Below, piece by piece: positions 1-11,670 of a DNA stretch of 64,000 nucleotides. Both the position numbers and the translations under genes were made by a program. Position 1 is the first letter of the stretch; every line of letters begins with the position of its first letter. The notes beneath the pieces are model-generated. The model ran no database searches. It was not told where the DNA came from and worked only from the letters and a program-made list of their open reading frames with translations. This DNA is from Dactylis glomerata (Eukaryota; Streptophyta; Magnoliopsida; Poales; Poaceae). The stretch lies in NCBI GenBank assembly GCA_007115705.1, contig QXEO01000143.1, positions 6,989,434 through 7,053,433 on the forward strand, given 5' to 3'.

Positions 1-580
1 CAAAAATTACTATCTCTTGGCACTGAATGTCTTGAAATTCGTAAGGCTATTGACGAATCCAAGGGTATATATCTTTGTTCCCTTATTTTTCTCCTCCTGC
101 TCCTTTCTCGCTACTTTGTTTTTGAATCGATCTTCCTTGTCATCTTGTTTATAGTTTCTTTGGCCAATGCCCTTTCGCGTGCGAGTTCGTTGGAAACCAA
201 ACTTAAAACCACCACCAAGGCTCTTAAGGAGGCTGATGAAAAACATGCCAAAGAAGTGTCAGCTGCCAAACTTTCTATTGATCAAGCGATTAAGGAGGTG
301 GATACTAGGGCCATCAAAGCTAAAAAAGCCCTAGCCGAGGTTTCCCAGAGGCAAGCCAGTCGTGAAGAGGCTGTTGTTAAATGAGTCGATGACATTCTCA
401 CATCTATTGGCAGTAAGTGTTTTCTTGCTTTTGTCTTCTACTGCCTTTTTCCTGTTTGTCGACATGTGTTTTTTTACTAATTGTGTTATTGTGATGCTGC
501 AGAGAATCTTGGAGAGATCATCAAGCTTTGCCTAGACAACGTGAAAGGTCCTCTTTTGGATACTGTTGGCATCCTGGAGT
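1..580 (+). pseudogene. TE-associated coiled-coil gene fragment (three exon pieces)
   Basis: Three exon-like blocks join in frame: before 64, 155-412 and 503-580. Boundaries are GT at 65 and 413 and AG ending at 154 and 502. The middle block is a Lys/Glu/Ala-rich heptad-like helix (SSLETKLKTTTKALKEADEK and following), so a coiled coil is likely. The third block continues as NLGEIIKLCLDNVKG. A TGA at 382-384 interrupts the middle exon where the frame otherwise stays open to the splice site. The third exon ends where a TGTTGGGGAT LTR begins at 581. The 5' part lies outside the window. Similar coiled-coil proteins occur in Triticeae transposon-associated genes, but I cannot name the family. Non-functional copy. 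Confidence 0.5.
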
Positions 581-1117
581 TGTTGGGGATATACCAAATA
601 GGTATACCATCGACGTAGTCCTAAAACCAGCAAGCCAGGGTGGCCCATGGAGGTGGTATGGAGGATTGCCTACCGGGCGGCCCAGTTGCTGGAAAGCCCA
701 TGGTGGTACAGGACGTAGGAGCTTATGGCGGATCCGGAGATAGGCCCATGGCGGGTTGCCTTGTAGTACACGACATTGTATAGGACTTAGTCTAGGACTC
801 CATATTGTATCCGCTCTAGTACCATCGTGATGCCCACGCCATGCGCCTTTATACGCCGGCGTGGAGGAGCCCTCGAGACATCGAGACTTAGATATACGGC
901 CAATCACATAGCGAAACAGCCAACCTCATCATTGTAACCGAGCACTTGTTGCCATATAGTGATTTATAGCAGCACGTAGGGTCTCGCCACCGTTGTGGGA
1001 TCTGAAGCTGGGTAAACTCGTGCTACCACCATCCCGGATCGCTCTGCCGTGTTCACCCCCTTCCACAAACCGCCATACACCTACCCCTATGGCAGATCTG
1101 TTGATGAAACCACGACA
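581..1117 (+). mobile_element. 5' LTR of a Tat-like gypsy element
   Basis: The block starts TGTTGGGGAT and ends CA, followed two bases later by a primer-binding-like TGGCGCCCACCATGGGGC at 1120-1137. Grass Tat-lineage gypsy elements use this style of primer site. It interrupts the coiled-coil exon at 580/581, with GGAGT as the expected left target duplication. The length is 537 bp. A TATA-like TTTATAC lies near 848. The 3' LTR is not present because the element is cut at 1651. Confidence 0.6.
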
Positions 1118-1650
1118 TTTGGCGCCCACCATGGGGCAAAATGCGTCAGGAGCGCGGATCCAGGCGAGATCCGCCTTCGCAGGCATCGGTGACACCGTCG
1201 CCATCGGGCGTGTCCTCTACGATTTCGGCTTTCCCATCGTCCTAGCGGATAACCTCTGGGTGCCGGCTAGAGAAAACCATGCTTCATTCACCATCATTCC
1301 GATCAGAGACATCCACATCTTCATCGGAGAGACAAACCCTACCCCTGCCACGGAAACCGATTTCCGGCGGATCTATATGTCTGAAACCCCTAAACGGACC
1401 GCTTTTGAGCTGGATACGGAGGAGGAATCATCTGATCTGGAACTTTCCAAGCTATCTAGATCGGATCTAAAAACAAATCCCACCCAACCCGTCCTAGAGG
1501 TGGTGGAAGTGGTGGATGATCACTATGAATCCGCCATGAGAAATCTGGTGTTAGAGACACCGCGATACTGCCTTGTTGCTTTCGCAGGAACCACTTTGGG
1601 ATCTGTCTCCAATGGAGATGACATCCCAGGTGAATCCATCCTAGAGGCAC
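1118..1650 (+). pseudogene. Truncated 5' internal region and gag start of the Tat-like element
   Basis: An open frame runs through this block in the position expected for the leader and N-terminal gag, with acidic stretches (DTEEESSDLELS, EVVEVVDDHYES). No gag core, zinc knuckle or pol motif is reached. The frame continues a few codons into the next LTR, which shows the element was cut by the insertion at 1651. The assignment to gag is by position and composition only. Confidence 0.4.
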
Positions 1651-2017
1651 TGATATGTCTCAAACGTATCTATAATTTTTGATGCTCCATGCATGTTTAT
1701 ACACCATTTGCTTTGTGTTTTGTTACACTTCGTGGCATTTTTATGCATTTTCCAGAACTAACCTACAAATGAGATGCCGCAGTGCCAGTTCCCTATTTTT
1801 GCTGTTTTTGTGTTTCAGAAAAGCTACACAGGAAATATTTTCGGAATTGGACAAAACAAAAGCCAGAATTCCTATTTTTCCCGAAGCGTCACGGAGTCCA
1901 AAGCAGAGACGGAGGGGTGCCAGGAGGCGGCCGCACCATGCCATGGCGCGAGCCCCCCTGGCCGCGCCAGGCACTGGTGTGGGCCCCTAGCCCACACTCT
2001 GACGCTGCCCTTCCGCC

Positions 2018-2024
2018 TATATAT
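2018..2024 (+). promoter_or_regulatory. LTR TATA box (element at 1651)
   Basis: TATATAT follows CTTCCGCC, at the same place as the TATAAA in the related LTRs at 31489, 38169 and 56819. It is the likely core promoter of the retrotransposon transcript. Confidence 0.5.
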
Positions 2025-2531
2025 TTCCCTCGACGGGAAAACCTAAAGGGGCCGGATCAATTTCCATGAAACATACTGGAAGCCGCTGCCGTCATCAACG
2101 CGAGATCGGGAGGGTCCAGAAGCTCTTCTCGGCACCCTGCCGGAGAGGGGAATCACCACCGGAGGCCTTCTTCATCACCATGCCTGCCTCTGGAGTGATG
2201 TGTGAGTAGTCTACCTTAGACTACGGGTCCATATCAGTAGCTAGATGGTTCTCATCTCCTCCATGTGCTTCATGTTTAGATCTTGTGAGCTGTCTATCAT
2301 GATCAAGATCATCATTGTGTAATTCTACATGTTGTGTTTGTTGAGATCCGATGAATATTGATACTATGTCGAGTTGATGTGCTAAATTATTATCTTTATG
2401 TTATCTCTATGTTGATTATGATTTTGCATGCTCTCCGTTGCTAGTAGATATCTTGGCTGAGTAGATGCTAGTGACTCCAAAAGGGAGTATTTATGCTCGA
2501 TAGCGGGTTCATGCCTCTAGTAATCTGGGGG

Positions 2532-2865
2532 TGACAAGGGTATAGATAATAGAGCTCGTCAGTTGAGTACCCCTGAGGCCCGTTAAGCTAGGCCCAATTG
2601 TAATACTAGTCGAAATACGAGTTCTTACCGTATGTCGATATTGTAATCTGTATCGGACCCTACCCGATCCTCGAGACCTGGCCACCTATATATAGGGGCC
2701 AGGAGGGGACGGTGAGGGACAGATTGAAAGCAAGCCAGGTTCTACACCCACATTTACTTTCATAGACACCTTGTTTGACTGAGTTTACCGTTGAGTTCAT
2801 CCGACGCCCTATCTCCCCGATCCTAAGTCCTTCATCTAGGACATTTATCAAGTTAACCCTCGTCA
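2532..2865 (+). mobile_element. Solo LTR (334 bp) nested in the 1651 LTR
   Basis: Comparison with the related LTRs shows extra sequence from TGACAAGGGT to CCTCGTCA. It starts TG, ends CA, and is flanked by GGGGG on both sides (2527-2531 and 2866-2870), a 5-bp target duplication. A TATA-like CTATATATAGG lies near 2690. No internal domain is present, so this is a solo LTR left by LTR-LTR recombination, or a very small LTR unit. Its parent family is not identified. Confidence 0.8.
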
Positions 2866-3681
2866 GGGGGAGTGACAGAAACCTCTAAGGTTGTCGATGT
2901 GTTATTGCCACTAGGGAGAAAACAACAATCTTGTGTTCAAGGACATTTGCATTGTTTACATTACGCATTTTGCTTAATGCAGTTATCTGTTGTTCGCAAC
3001 TTAATACTCAACGGGTGCTCCGAGGACACCTCGAGAGTGGAGTATTACTCATAGATGCAGTTGGATTATGGTCTATGTATTTTGTCATAATGCCCAGAGT
3101 GAATCTCATAGTGATCCTCATGACATATGTATGCTAGCTTTATTCTATCAATTGCCCAACTGTAATTTGTTTACCTAGCATGTTATTTACTTTATGGAGA
3201 GACACCACTAGTAAACTGTGGACCCCGGTCCATTCTTTTTACATTGCTATCACCGTTTACTATTTACTTATTTTATTTACATTCTTACAAACTACTATCT
3301 TTTATCACTCGATACACTTAATCCTTTGTTTACAGCAAACTGGTGAGATTGACAACCTCATCGTAAGTTGGGACAAAGTACTTGGTTGTGTTGTTTGCAG
3401 GTTCCACGTTGCTGTTGGTGCAAAGCTACACCCTGGACAAGTTCTCTGGCGCCAGCAAAACATCAACAAGTTTTATGTGCCATTGTCCGTCGTTGTCGCA
3501 AAGCTAGCGGGCATCAACCTTCGGAAGTTTGGTTCTTTCTCTTACTGGTTCGATAAACCTTGGTTTCACAACTGAGGAAAGACTTGCTGCTGTGCTCATC
3601 ATAACCTTCTCTTGGGGTTTCCAACTGGGCGGTTACATATATAAAGCTCCTGCATCAACACCGTACCACCAACAAGTTTTC

Positions 3682-3699
3682 TGGCACCGTTGCCGGGGA
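3682..3699 (+). other. Primer binding site, tRNA-Asp type with one mismatch
   Basis: TGGCACCGTTGCCGGGGA lies 7 bases after the LTR end. It equals the complement of the plant tRNA-Asp(GUC) 3' end except for A in place of G at the fifth base. tRNA-Asp priming is known for the Athila lineage. Confidence 0.75.
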
Positions 3700-3857
3700 G
3701 AAAGTAGATTTATGCAAGGGGAGTCTCTCACTTCCAATCTTTTACTTTATTATTATTTTGCTTTATTTTATTTTTGCTTGCATCGTTTTATCAAAAATAT
3801 ATAAAAAATCAGTTCCTTTATAGTTGTTTTTACTTGTCTGCTTTTAGTTTTACTAGA

Positions 3858-4715
3858 ATGGGTACTCCTGAGAACACCAAGTTGTGTGATTTTACTAGCA
3901 TCAACAACAATGATTTTATCTGCACTCCTATTGCGCCACCTGCTCCTCAGGCAAATTTTTATGAGATTAAGCCTGCTTTGTTGAATCTTGTTATGAAAGA
4001 GCAATTTTCTGGTGTTAGTACTGATGATGCTGCAGCTCATCTCAACAATTTTGTTGAGCTATATAAGATGTAAAAGTATAAGGATGTAGATGGTGACATT
4101 ATTAAGCTTAAATTGGTTACTTTCTCTTTAAGAGGAAGAGGTAATGATTGGTTGCTATTTTTGCCTAGAATTAGTATTGATTCTTGGGTTAAGTGTAAGG
4201 ATATTTTTATTGAAAAATATTATCCTCCTACTAAGATTATAGCTTTGCGAAGTGATATTATGAAGTTTAGGCAGTTTGATAATGAACATGTTGCTCAAGC
4301 TTGAGAAAGAATGAAATCTTTGATAAAGAATTGTCCCACTCATGGACTGACTACTAGGATGATTATCCAAACCTTTTATGCAGGACTAAATTTTTTCTTC
4401 AAGAAATTTATTGGATTCAGCTGCTGGAGGTACTTTTATGTCCATTACCTTGGTCGCCGCAACAAAGCTTTTTGACAACATGATGGTAAATTATTCTGAG
4501 TGACACACCGAGAGAGCTCTACAAGGTAAGAAGGTAAATTCGGTTGATGAAACCTCTTTCTTAAGTGATAAGATTGATATTATTATGGCTATGCTTGCTA
4601 ATGATAGAGCTTATGTTTATTTTAATAATATTTTTTTGGTCTCTTTAATTATTCAAAAAGAGCATGTTGATGTAAACTTTATTAGAAATAACCACCTCAA
4701 ACAATTTTATTGGTA
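3858..4715 (+). pseudogene. Decayed gypsy gag of the 1651 element
   Basis: The frame starts MGTPENTKLCDFTS and carries the retrotransposon gag core (NFYEIKPALLNLVMKEQFSG, HLNNFVELYK, KCKDIFIEKYYPPTKI, HGLTT.MIIQTFYAGLNF), closely matching the gag at 58279. Stops occur at 4071-4073 and 4302-4304, and the frame shifts near 4395. Homology ends near 4715. Gag would form the capsid of the retrotransposon particle; this copy cannot. Confidence 0.85.
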
Positions 4716-4980
4716 GATAAGAGATTGCCGAGCCGGTCACACGGGATCCCGATTTCAGGGCGGTCAAGGACTAAATTTGTTGGCAAGAAAATAAATAGAC
4801 GGGCCGACAACTACAGAAGAGTTCTCGGGCCCGAGTAGTCCCCAATCGACGCGTTCAAAAGTAAACAAATCGAACCCCTTCTCTTCTTCTTCTGAGAAAA
4901 AAGGAAGAAGGAATTCGTGCTCTTTGCCCTAACTGACGGAGGAGAGGCGGCGGCGCGCGTCTCCGACGATCGTCTCAGCC
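4716..4980 (+). promoter_or_regulatory. 5' flank and leader of the HtrA-like gene
   Basis: Unique sequence lies between the end of retrotransposon homology and the first ATG. A weak TATA-like AAATAAATAG is near 4788 and the leader is purine-rich. Only about 265 bp separate the start codon from the transposon remnant, so regulatory sequence beyond this point would be transposon-derived. The transcription start is not determined. Confidence 0.35.
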
Positions 4981-7900
4981 ATGCCGCACGAGGAAGACGC
5001 GTCGGGGTCCGGGTTCGGGATCGGGTCGACGGCAACGAAAAGGCGGCGGACGAGGAAGGGGCGGAAGGGGGGAGCCCCTTCACCAGCCGTGCCCACGATG
5101 GGGACCAGGTCGGAGCAATCCAAGCGGAGGAGGAAGAAATCCAGAATACACCGCCGCGACGACGAGCAGGATGAGAGGGAGGCCAAGAGGAGAAATCCGG
5201 GGAAAGAGGAGGAGGAGGAGGAGGAAGTGGTGTCGTCTGCACCCAGCTCCCCGATCTGCGAGCCCTACATCCCCGACGACGAGGAGTACAGCGTGGAGCT
5301 GTACGAGGCGTTCGAGGAGGCGGAAAAACATTTCCAAGAGAAAATCGGTTCGTTCCCCATTACGTCTTCTTCATCTCCCATTAGACAATTTCAAACCAGC
5401 ATAAAATTGTCCACAGCTCTGGTACTTTGGCTATGAGATTTTGTTATCGTAGTTGGCAGTCCAGGTTTCAGCTTTGTGCTGGTGTGCCTTCCAGTTCCAG
5501 CGGGGTAGCTAGCAACTTCACCTGGAGGCTGTGCTCCCATTAGAGTATTGCTAGGTCTGCTGCCTTAGCCCTGTACCGAACTAACTTTGTAGCTACGAGT
5601 GCTCTGTTTAACTCCGAATGTAGATTTTTGGTTTCCGATGATGCACAACTGTCCTGCAAGGATCGTGCATTGTGTTTCAGTCGGTGGTGATGTGTAATAT
5701 GATGTCTTCTTCATGCAGGTCGCCAGATGCAAAGGCCCACACTTAATAACTTCATACCTGCCACATGCCTGGCGACTGATCCACAGCTTGTTGCCATCCG
5801 TGAACAGGCAACCACAGCAGTCATTTCCGCTGCTAAGTTCCTTCTCGGCATCTCATCCTCCATCGGTAATGTACAACTAACATCCTCGCCCCAAACTTGT
5901 ATAGTGTGATATAGAAAAAACTATGAGCAGATTTAGTTTCTCATGGTGTCTTACCGGCATGTACTGTTACTCTGTTGCAATACGAATTTAACCACCGCAA
6001 TCTGGGAGTTAGAGTTGTTGAATTGATATTTCTACAAGTACCGTGATAGTGTAAACCCACCAATCGTTCTTCTTCTCCAACTAATATCAAAATTTCCAAA
6101 TCTTGGTGCAACTTTTCCGACCTATCAATATATTGGATGTATAGTCATCCATTTAATTCTATACGGTGCAATGAAGTCACTGTGGGAACTTCCTTTCTTG
6201 GGAAATAGGTCATGTTTGGTTTGCTAAAACCTAGTTAAGAAAGTCATGGCACTGTCTGGTTCACTAGTCAGTTATGTATGGCCACACTTTCTTAGCCATT
6301 ATGTCTGTTTTGGATCTTCTGACAGCAAACCCTGCTTGTCATTACAAGCTTGCTAACACATCTATATATGCTTTTGCATGAATCAATTGATGTACAGCTG
6401 GTGAGCCATTACTACGGTGCTCTGGTTTTTGGATTGAGTTTAATGAGGAAAGCAAAACAGGCATTCTTTTGACAACCGCTCATCTGATTCGCTTGGATCG
6501 TGTGGAGTATGACCACTGGTTAGGCAAAAATGAGTATGATCAAAATGCCAAGGTGATTTGCTAAGGACAGGAGATGTGACATCAGTCTAATCTTTCTTGG
6601 TTATATCTCACTATTTTGAGTATTTATGCATATGAACTTTTGTTGCAACCACTGTTCAGGTTACTGTTCATTTGCTGGACGGGACCACTGCAGAGGGCCA
6701 CTTGCTCTACTATCAGAAGCATTACGAGATTGCTCTCTTTAGAGTTAGAGTCGATCATGATGTTCAGTTGCCTTCTTTTAATGTTGGAGTCCAACAAGCC
6801 CAAGAGGTTTTCCACCTTGGAAGAGACGAAAATTTGGATCTCAGAATAAACCATGGAAGGGTGGAGAACTTAAATCCAGACGTGTTTCAGCGGTACCACT
6901 TCATGTACTTTTATCACGAGGGTGTTAATAAGGTATATTATACTTTTATTATGATATTATATGTTATATTTTATTCTTCTATTCTAAGTCTACTGTAGCC
7001 TTTTTTTCAGTTTTGCAATTCTTTTGTTGCTATATTTCTTTTACAAGTTGTAATATTGTTGGTATAAATGTTGTAGTATGACGATGGAGGTGTGGTCATT
7101 GACTTGGATGGGAAGGTTGTGGGAATGGTCAACATTAGTTCGCACGGGTCTTTTATACCATCTTTTATCTTGCTCAAGTGCCTGGATTTGTGGAAAAAAT
7201 TGGGGTAGGTTCTCCCCTCACTTCCTTCACTGTCTTTAGCTAGTTGTTTCAAGTTACATTATATATTATACTACTTGATGGAAGACATAAAATTAGAGTT
7301 ATAATTGTCATGCATGACTCCCTATATTCATGTAACATGTAGAGACTATTTGTGGAGTTCTAGAATTATTTTTACATTGTTTATTCTCTCATGAAATTTA
7401 TTGACCAGAAAACTATTTTATTGTTGTTAAAAATGTTACTCCCTCCGACCCATATTGCCTTTCGTAAATACGAATGTATCTAGCACTAAAATGTGTCTAG
7501 ATACATCCGTATTTGCGAAAGGTAATATGGGTCGGAGGGAGTATATTGTTGTGTTTTGTGCTATAATATTTCATTTGTACAATTGCCCTTAAAATTAATT
7601 CACGCAAATTCTGTAAGTGAGACTAGGATTAGACCTTGATGTGTTCTCTGTACCAACGACAAAGCTGACAACAAAAAGTTTGGTAGGAAACTATGATTTC
7701 TCTCTTGCTGGGTTCTGGATCTAAGATTTTCATGAGTACATGTTTTTGTGATGGTCAACCGATGTTGATTCTATTTAGGTTATATTGCTCTATTGGACAT
7801 GAGATAATGACAGACATTCTTTCATCTCATTCAACTTTATTATATCAAAATATTTGGTCTATTATTGGTGATTTCAACATGCTAGAGAAGTTAGATTACA

Positions 7901-10150
7901 GAGAAATGTCTCATATAAAATGGTTTAAAGGTCTTACTTGTTTTTTGGTGTCTTAAATGGTTATTTTGCATAGGCGCATCCCTCGGCCCCATCTTGGACT
8001 CAAGCTTTTCTCCATCAAGCTTCTAGACCCTCTTTATATTGACAAGATTGTGCGCAAGCATAACATTGATGACGGTCTTATTGTTAACGAGGTATTTACT
8101 GTTCATCGTTGCTTATTGTAGACTTTCTTAGTTTTCTTTAATGTGCTTTGCTTCGCATACATCGTAATGAGTAATTGCTCCAATGGAACCTTAGGTGGCA
8201 GATGGATCTAATGCTGAGAGGATTGGAATCCAAAGGGGTGATATCATTGCATGTTTCAATGGAGAAAAAATTTCTACTACAGTTGAGGTATGTGTTATAC
8301 CTATGTGAGGTCTCATTTACAATAGTAGTAGAATATATTTATGTGACACTATTAGTAACTGATGTAATTTTCTGCTGCAATTATCAGTTGGAAAATCTGT
8401 TGCTGGACATATGCATGCACTTTGAGAGAGCGAATCAACCAAATGCCATAGATATCTTTGTAAGTTTATTACATGTTTTAAGTACAGTTAACTTGATCTG
8501 TTACATTGCTTTCATCATAGTGAACTACAGTTAGCTAAGTCTTGACAATAAGTATCATAAAACTTGACTTATAGATTGGTGTATTTGATACACGGAAAAG
8601 TCGTTGGAGGGATGTTAATTTGACAGCAAAAGTATCAGATCATGGAGAAATTGTTGCAAGAGGTACATATCTCCCCCTTCAACCTAGTACCATCTCCCAT
8701 CTAAAGATGACTCAAGTTATCTATATTCCTTCTTTTGTAGATTCGTTTCGTTTTAATTCATCTTTGTAACCTTACATGTATTGTTCAATAGACTTGTGTG
8801 CCGCAAGCAAATTGTTTTTGGAACATTGGTTCACACATGTCTTTTGTGAGTAAGTTGGTGCGTAAGAAATCTTTATTTTTTGCGGAAAACAAATAGATTA
8901 TTCAAAAACCGGACCGGTGAGTGAACCGGTGAGGTGACTGGCTCACTGGTTCACTGGTCCAACCGGTGGCTCAGTTGGTTCAATAGCGACAAAAAACCAT
9001 CAAATTTAATGAATAATTAAGTTAATTTTGGAAAATTTTAACATCGAATCATATATTTTGTGTTTGCTTTCATACTAGATCACAAACTAAGTGTAGTAAA
9101 GGTGGTATTAGGCCTTATGCAAAGTATTTGGAGCACGGTTCTAGGTTTTAGGATCATCTCCTCGCAAAAACACATTATTTTTATGCAGTTTTTCTGGTTT
9201 TTTCTTAGTTGGACCAGTGACTCTTAAAAAACCGATGAGGGCTTCGGTTCAGGTTTTTTCTGGTCGAACCACCGAACCGGTTTGGTTTTTAAAACTATGG
9301 GTACAACAGTTCAAACATGTTTAATAGGGAAGGGCGTCCCATGAGTGTTGCCCTCAATGTATCGCGTATTGGTGCTTCCGAAACACCTCCTCTTATTTGT
9401 ACAACTCCATGTACACATATGATGAGCAGCTTAGAGCCCTCTGATAAATGGTTTCAGCTGAGTCCATCTGTATCAGCTATATTCCATACTGCTGGACATA
9501 TTTAAGGATTTCTCTACATCTTCACTTGCATCTGTTAGGCCCAGGGCATCCATACTAGTTAGAATTGCTTTGCATTTCCCCGTAAGTTCTACATGCAGCT
9601 TACATTCGGGAGGCTTGGAATAAGCTTCAAGTCCTCTCTTGGACTGGGGGGCTCGGAATAAGCTTCAAGTCCTCTCTTGGACTGGGGGGCTCGGAATAAG
9701 CTTCAAATCGTCTTCACAAAAAAGTACTATTCACCAACTAGGCAACTAGTCATCCCCAAAAACAGCCACTGCATTGGTGGATACCATTTAACCTGTGCAG
9801 TACATTTCTGTCCCTTGGTGTGATTCCCTTCCTTTGTTAGTCTTTAGTGCATGCAAAAATCTTTTACTGAGCGTAATGGACCATTTCTCCCAAGTAGCTG
9901 TCAACTTTCATTGAGGTTGAGCGAATATCTCTCCCCCGGGTTTAAATTATGAGAAGTATCTCAGAGATGCCCAAGTTGATACGTGACCCTGTCAAATGTG
10001 TGTGTGTACTTGTCTCAATTTACCTGGACAATGGGACATTCAAACTTAACACAGATTTTTTTTTCTTCTTTTCTTTGTGCAGCCACTTCTCCTTTCACTC
10101 TGGGGTCAAGGAGGACCGGTGTTTCGGTAGCACCTCACCAAACTGGATGA
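4981..10150 (+). CDS. HtrA/DegP-like (protease Do-like) protein with PDZ domain; probable pseudoprotease
   Basis: Ten exons join in phase with GT-AG introns: 4981-5347, 5719-5865, 6398-6552, 6660-6932, 7077-7204, 7974-8091, 8195-8287, 8388-8459, 8575-8662 and 10083-10150, giving 502 residues. Residues 1-122 are basic then acidic, with KRRRTRKGRK and KRRRKKSRIHRR clusters (possible nuclear signals) and a Glu run. A trypsin-like fold spans about 130-356. Its His is kept in LLTTAH (His200), but the Asp position reads YEIAL (Glu246), and the GxSGGP motif is replaced by YDDGGVV (Asp317 for Ser). A PDZ domain follows (about 358-455: IVNEVADGSNAERIGIQRGD). HtrA proteins are serine proteases in protein quality control; the missing Ser argues for a non-proteolytic, perhaps binding, role. 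The last exon is the least certain part; alternative 3' splicing is possible. Confidence 0.78.
7439..7541. mobile_element. Stowaway MITE in intron 5 of the HtrA-like gene
   Basis: A 103-bp near-perfect hairpin begins CTCCCTCCGACCCATATT and ends with its inverse complement. TA target duplications are at 7437-7438 and 7542-7543. Non-autonomous Tc1/mariner type. Folded RNA from this intron would form a long stem. Confidence 0.93.
8893..9300. mobile_element. Possible non-autonomous DNA transposon in intron 9 (ACCGGT-rich ends)
   Basis: The left end reads AAAAACCGGACCGGTGAG. The right end, reverse-complemented, reads AAAAACCAAACCGGTTCGG, and several ACCGGT/CACTGG blocks lie inside. Similar ACCGGT-rich MITE-like sequences are common in plants. 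No clear target duplication is visible, so the boundaries are approximate. Confidence 0.45.
9613..9706 (+). repeat. 38-bp tandem repeat, 2.5 copies, intron 9
   Basis: The unit GCTYGGAATAAGCTTC...GGACTGGGGG occurs at 9613-9650 and 9651-9688, with a partial third copy from 9689. Copies 1 and 2 differ at one base, so the duplication is recent. Confidence 0.9.
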
Positions 10151-10412
10151 ACGAGGATGCTAAAACTTCAGAGTAAAGTAGTCTCTTCTCGTAAATCTAA
10201 CCACAGAACAAACGCAGCTAGGTTCTTGTAGAAAGTAGTTCTAATTAATCATAAACTAGAACATGTGTAATTAAGATGCCGATCGATTCTCATCAAATGT
10301 CTGTCTGCTTGATGCAGGCTGGAGCAGAGTAGAAGTTCAGACGAAGTTGTTCATGTGTGCGAATTGGTTCACGAGAAGCATGCATGCAGGAGCTAGCAGG
10401 GGATTTTCTTTA

Positions 10413-10564
10413 CCATCTGTAAATAGTACACTATGTTAAAGTTAGCAGGATTAGCGTGATATTATCCGTAGAAGACGTAATTTCCCCATCCATCTGTATA
10501 ATACACTATTAAAGTTAGCAGGATTAGCGTGATCTTATTCGTAAAGACGTAATTTCCCCATCGT
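10413..10564 (+). repeat. ~75-bp tandem duplication downstream of the HtrA-like CDS
   Basis: Two units begin CCATCTGTA and end GACGTAATTTCCCCAT, at 10413-10489 and 10490-10564. They differ by a few substitutions and short indels. They lie in the likely 3' UTR or just beyond it. Confidence 0.85.
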
Positions 10565-10893
10565 TCCTTAGTTGTTTTGTGATATCTGTCCTCTCCCATG
10601 TGGCCCTGCGTTATTTTCCGTTTCTTTTTTTTTCCCATCTATACAGTTCAGGTTACCGGTTCCCACCCCTTCCACATGGGGGGTGTTTGCTGAGCGTAAA
10701 TTTAGCCGTAGGCTAGCAAACACGGATGCAGGTTAGCTTAAACAATCTTCTAAAAAAATATGAAAGCGAAAACAATCTACTGCTTTATCTACAGAGTTTC
10801 ACGGCAAATTGATAAATTTGTGAACTAGTTGTTTGCCCTAGCGGCGACAAATCTATTGTTCCTCCCTCACCTCCAAACAGTGTATCCCTTCCT
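10565..10893. other. Intergenic stretch between the HtrA-like gene and LINE ORF1
   Basis: No coding signal is seen. It contains a T-rich run near 10625 and probably the LINE 5' untranslated region near its right edge. No target duplication for the LINE was found here. Confidence 0.4.
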
Positions 10894-11443
10894 ATGGCGA
10901 CTGCAAGCCTTTTGCCCCATAGTTTGGCAATCGATCATGGGCCAGCGGATCGTCGTGTGCGCTGTGATCTTGCTCTGAGTGCAACCCCTCCTCTCAATCA
11001 TGAAAACTATGCAGTTGCGGAGACGAACATTCAGGTTCCAATTCAGCAACGCTTCCATGCCAGATCGGAACTCAGAAGAATGCCCATTCATGATGGTTTT
11101 GAGGTTAGCAGCTGGGAAGATTACTCACTTGGTCTTGGTCTATTTAGCTTTCCCAATGAGTTTGTTAGAGACACTGTTGTGGGTCGCACTTATATGATCC
11201 GTGAAGGGATAGAAGCTAGTATTCTTAAATACGATGAAGCTCTCAATATGAGGCCTGCTAATTTAGGCGAGGAAAGATGGATTATGATGTTTAATTACAT
11301 TTGGGTTGACTATTGGGTTGAGAAGACGGTTTGGAAAATTATTTCTCTGGCAGAACCCTAGCACTACCCATGCTCGTTTGCTTGTTAAGCCCTGGGTGAT
11401 GAATGATGCTCTGGTACCTAAAAGTATTGCTATGCGTCAGATG

Positions 11444-11453
11444 GTGTGTGTGT

Positions 11454-11484
<31 letters not shown>

Positions 11485-11490
11485 GGGGGG
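11444..11490 (+). repeat. (GT)12 followed by G23
   Basis: A dinucleotide run at 11444-11467 passes directly into 23 G. The length is likely polymorphic, and sequencing or assembly error is possible here. Confidence 0.95.
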
Positions 11491-11670
11491 CTGGCTGGAG
11501 AAACTCATTCACCGTTGCTGTATATTTGCTTCATTCTGATAATTGCACTGCTCATATGAGTGCTCTGCCAGTAGACTCTGAAGATCCTTCTCCTCAGGAT
11601 GGCAACCCACATCCATTTTTTTGGCCCTCACATCTCTGCTGAAATGAGGTTTCAGAAACGTCTGCAGGTT

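Larger units (their letters stand above)
1651..4715 (+). mobile_element. Athila-type gypsy LTR retrotransposon, 5' part (LTR + gag), truncated
   Basis: The LTR opens TGATATGTCTCAAACGTATC at 1651 and closes at about 3674 (CCACCAACA), with primer site TGGCACCGTTGCCGGGGA at 3682-3699 and a gag frame from 3858. It matches the LTRs at 31118, 37798 and 56449 along its length. It is older than those: it has more substitutions, a mutated terminal palindrome and a nested solo LTR. The internal region stops near 4715, where unrelated sequence upstream of the HtrA-like gene begins, so pol and the 3' LTR are missing. TREP names such as Sabrina or WHAM may apply but cannot be fixed by eye. Confidence 0.8.

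Noticed and set aside
9601..9720. CRISPR-like array
   Set aside because: Direct 38-bp repeats without spacers in a plant intron; a simple tandem duplication.
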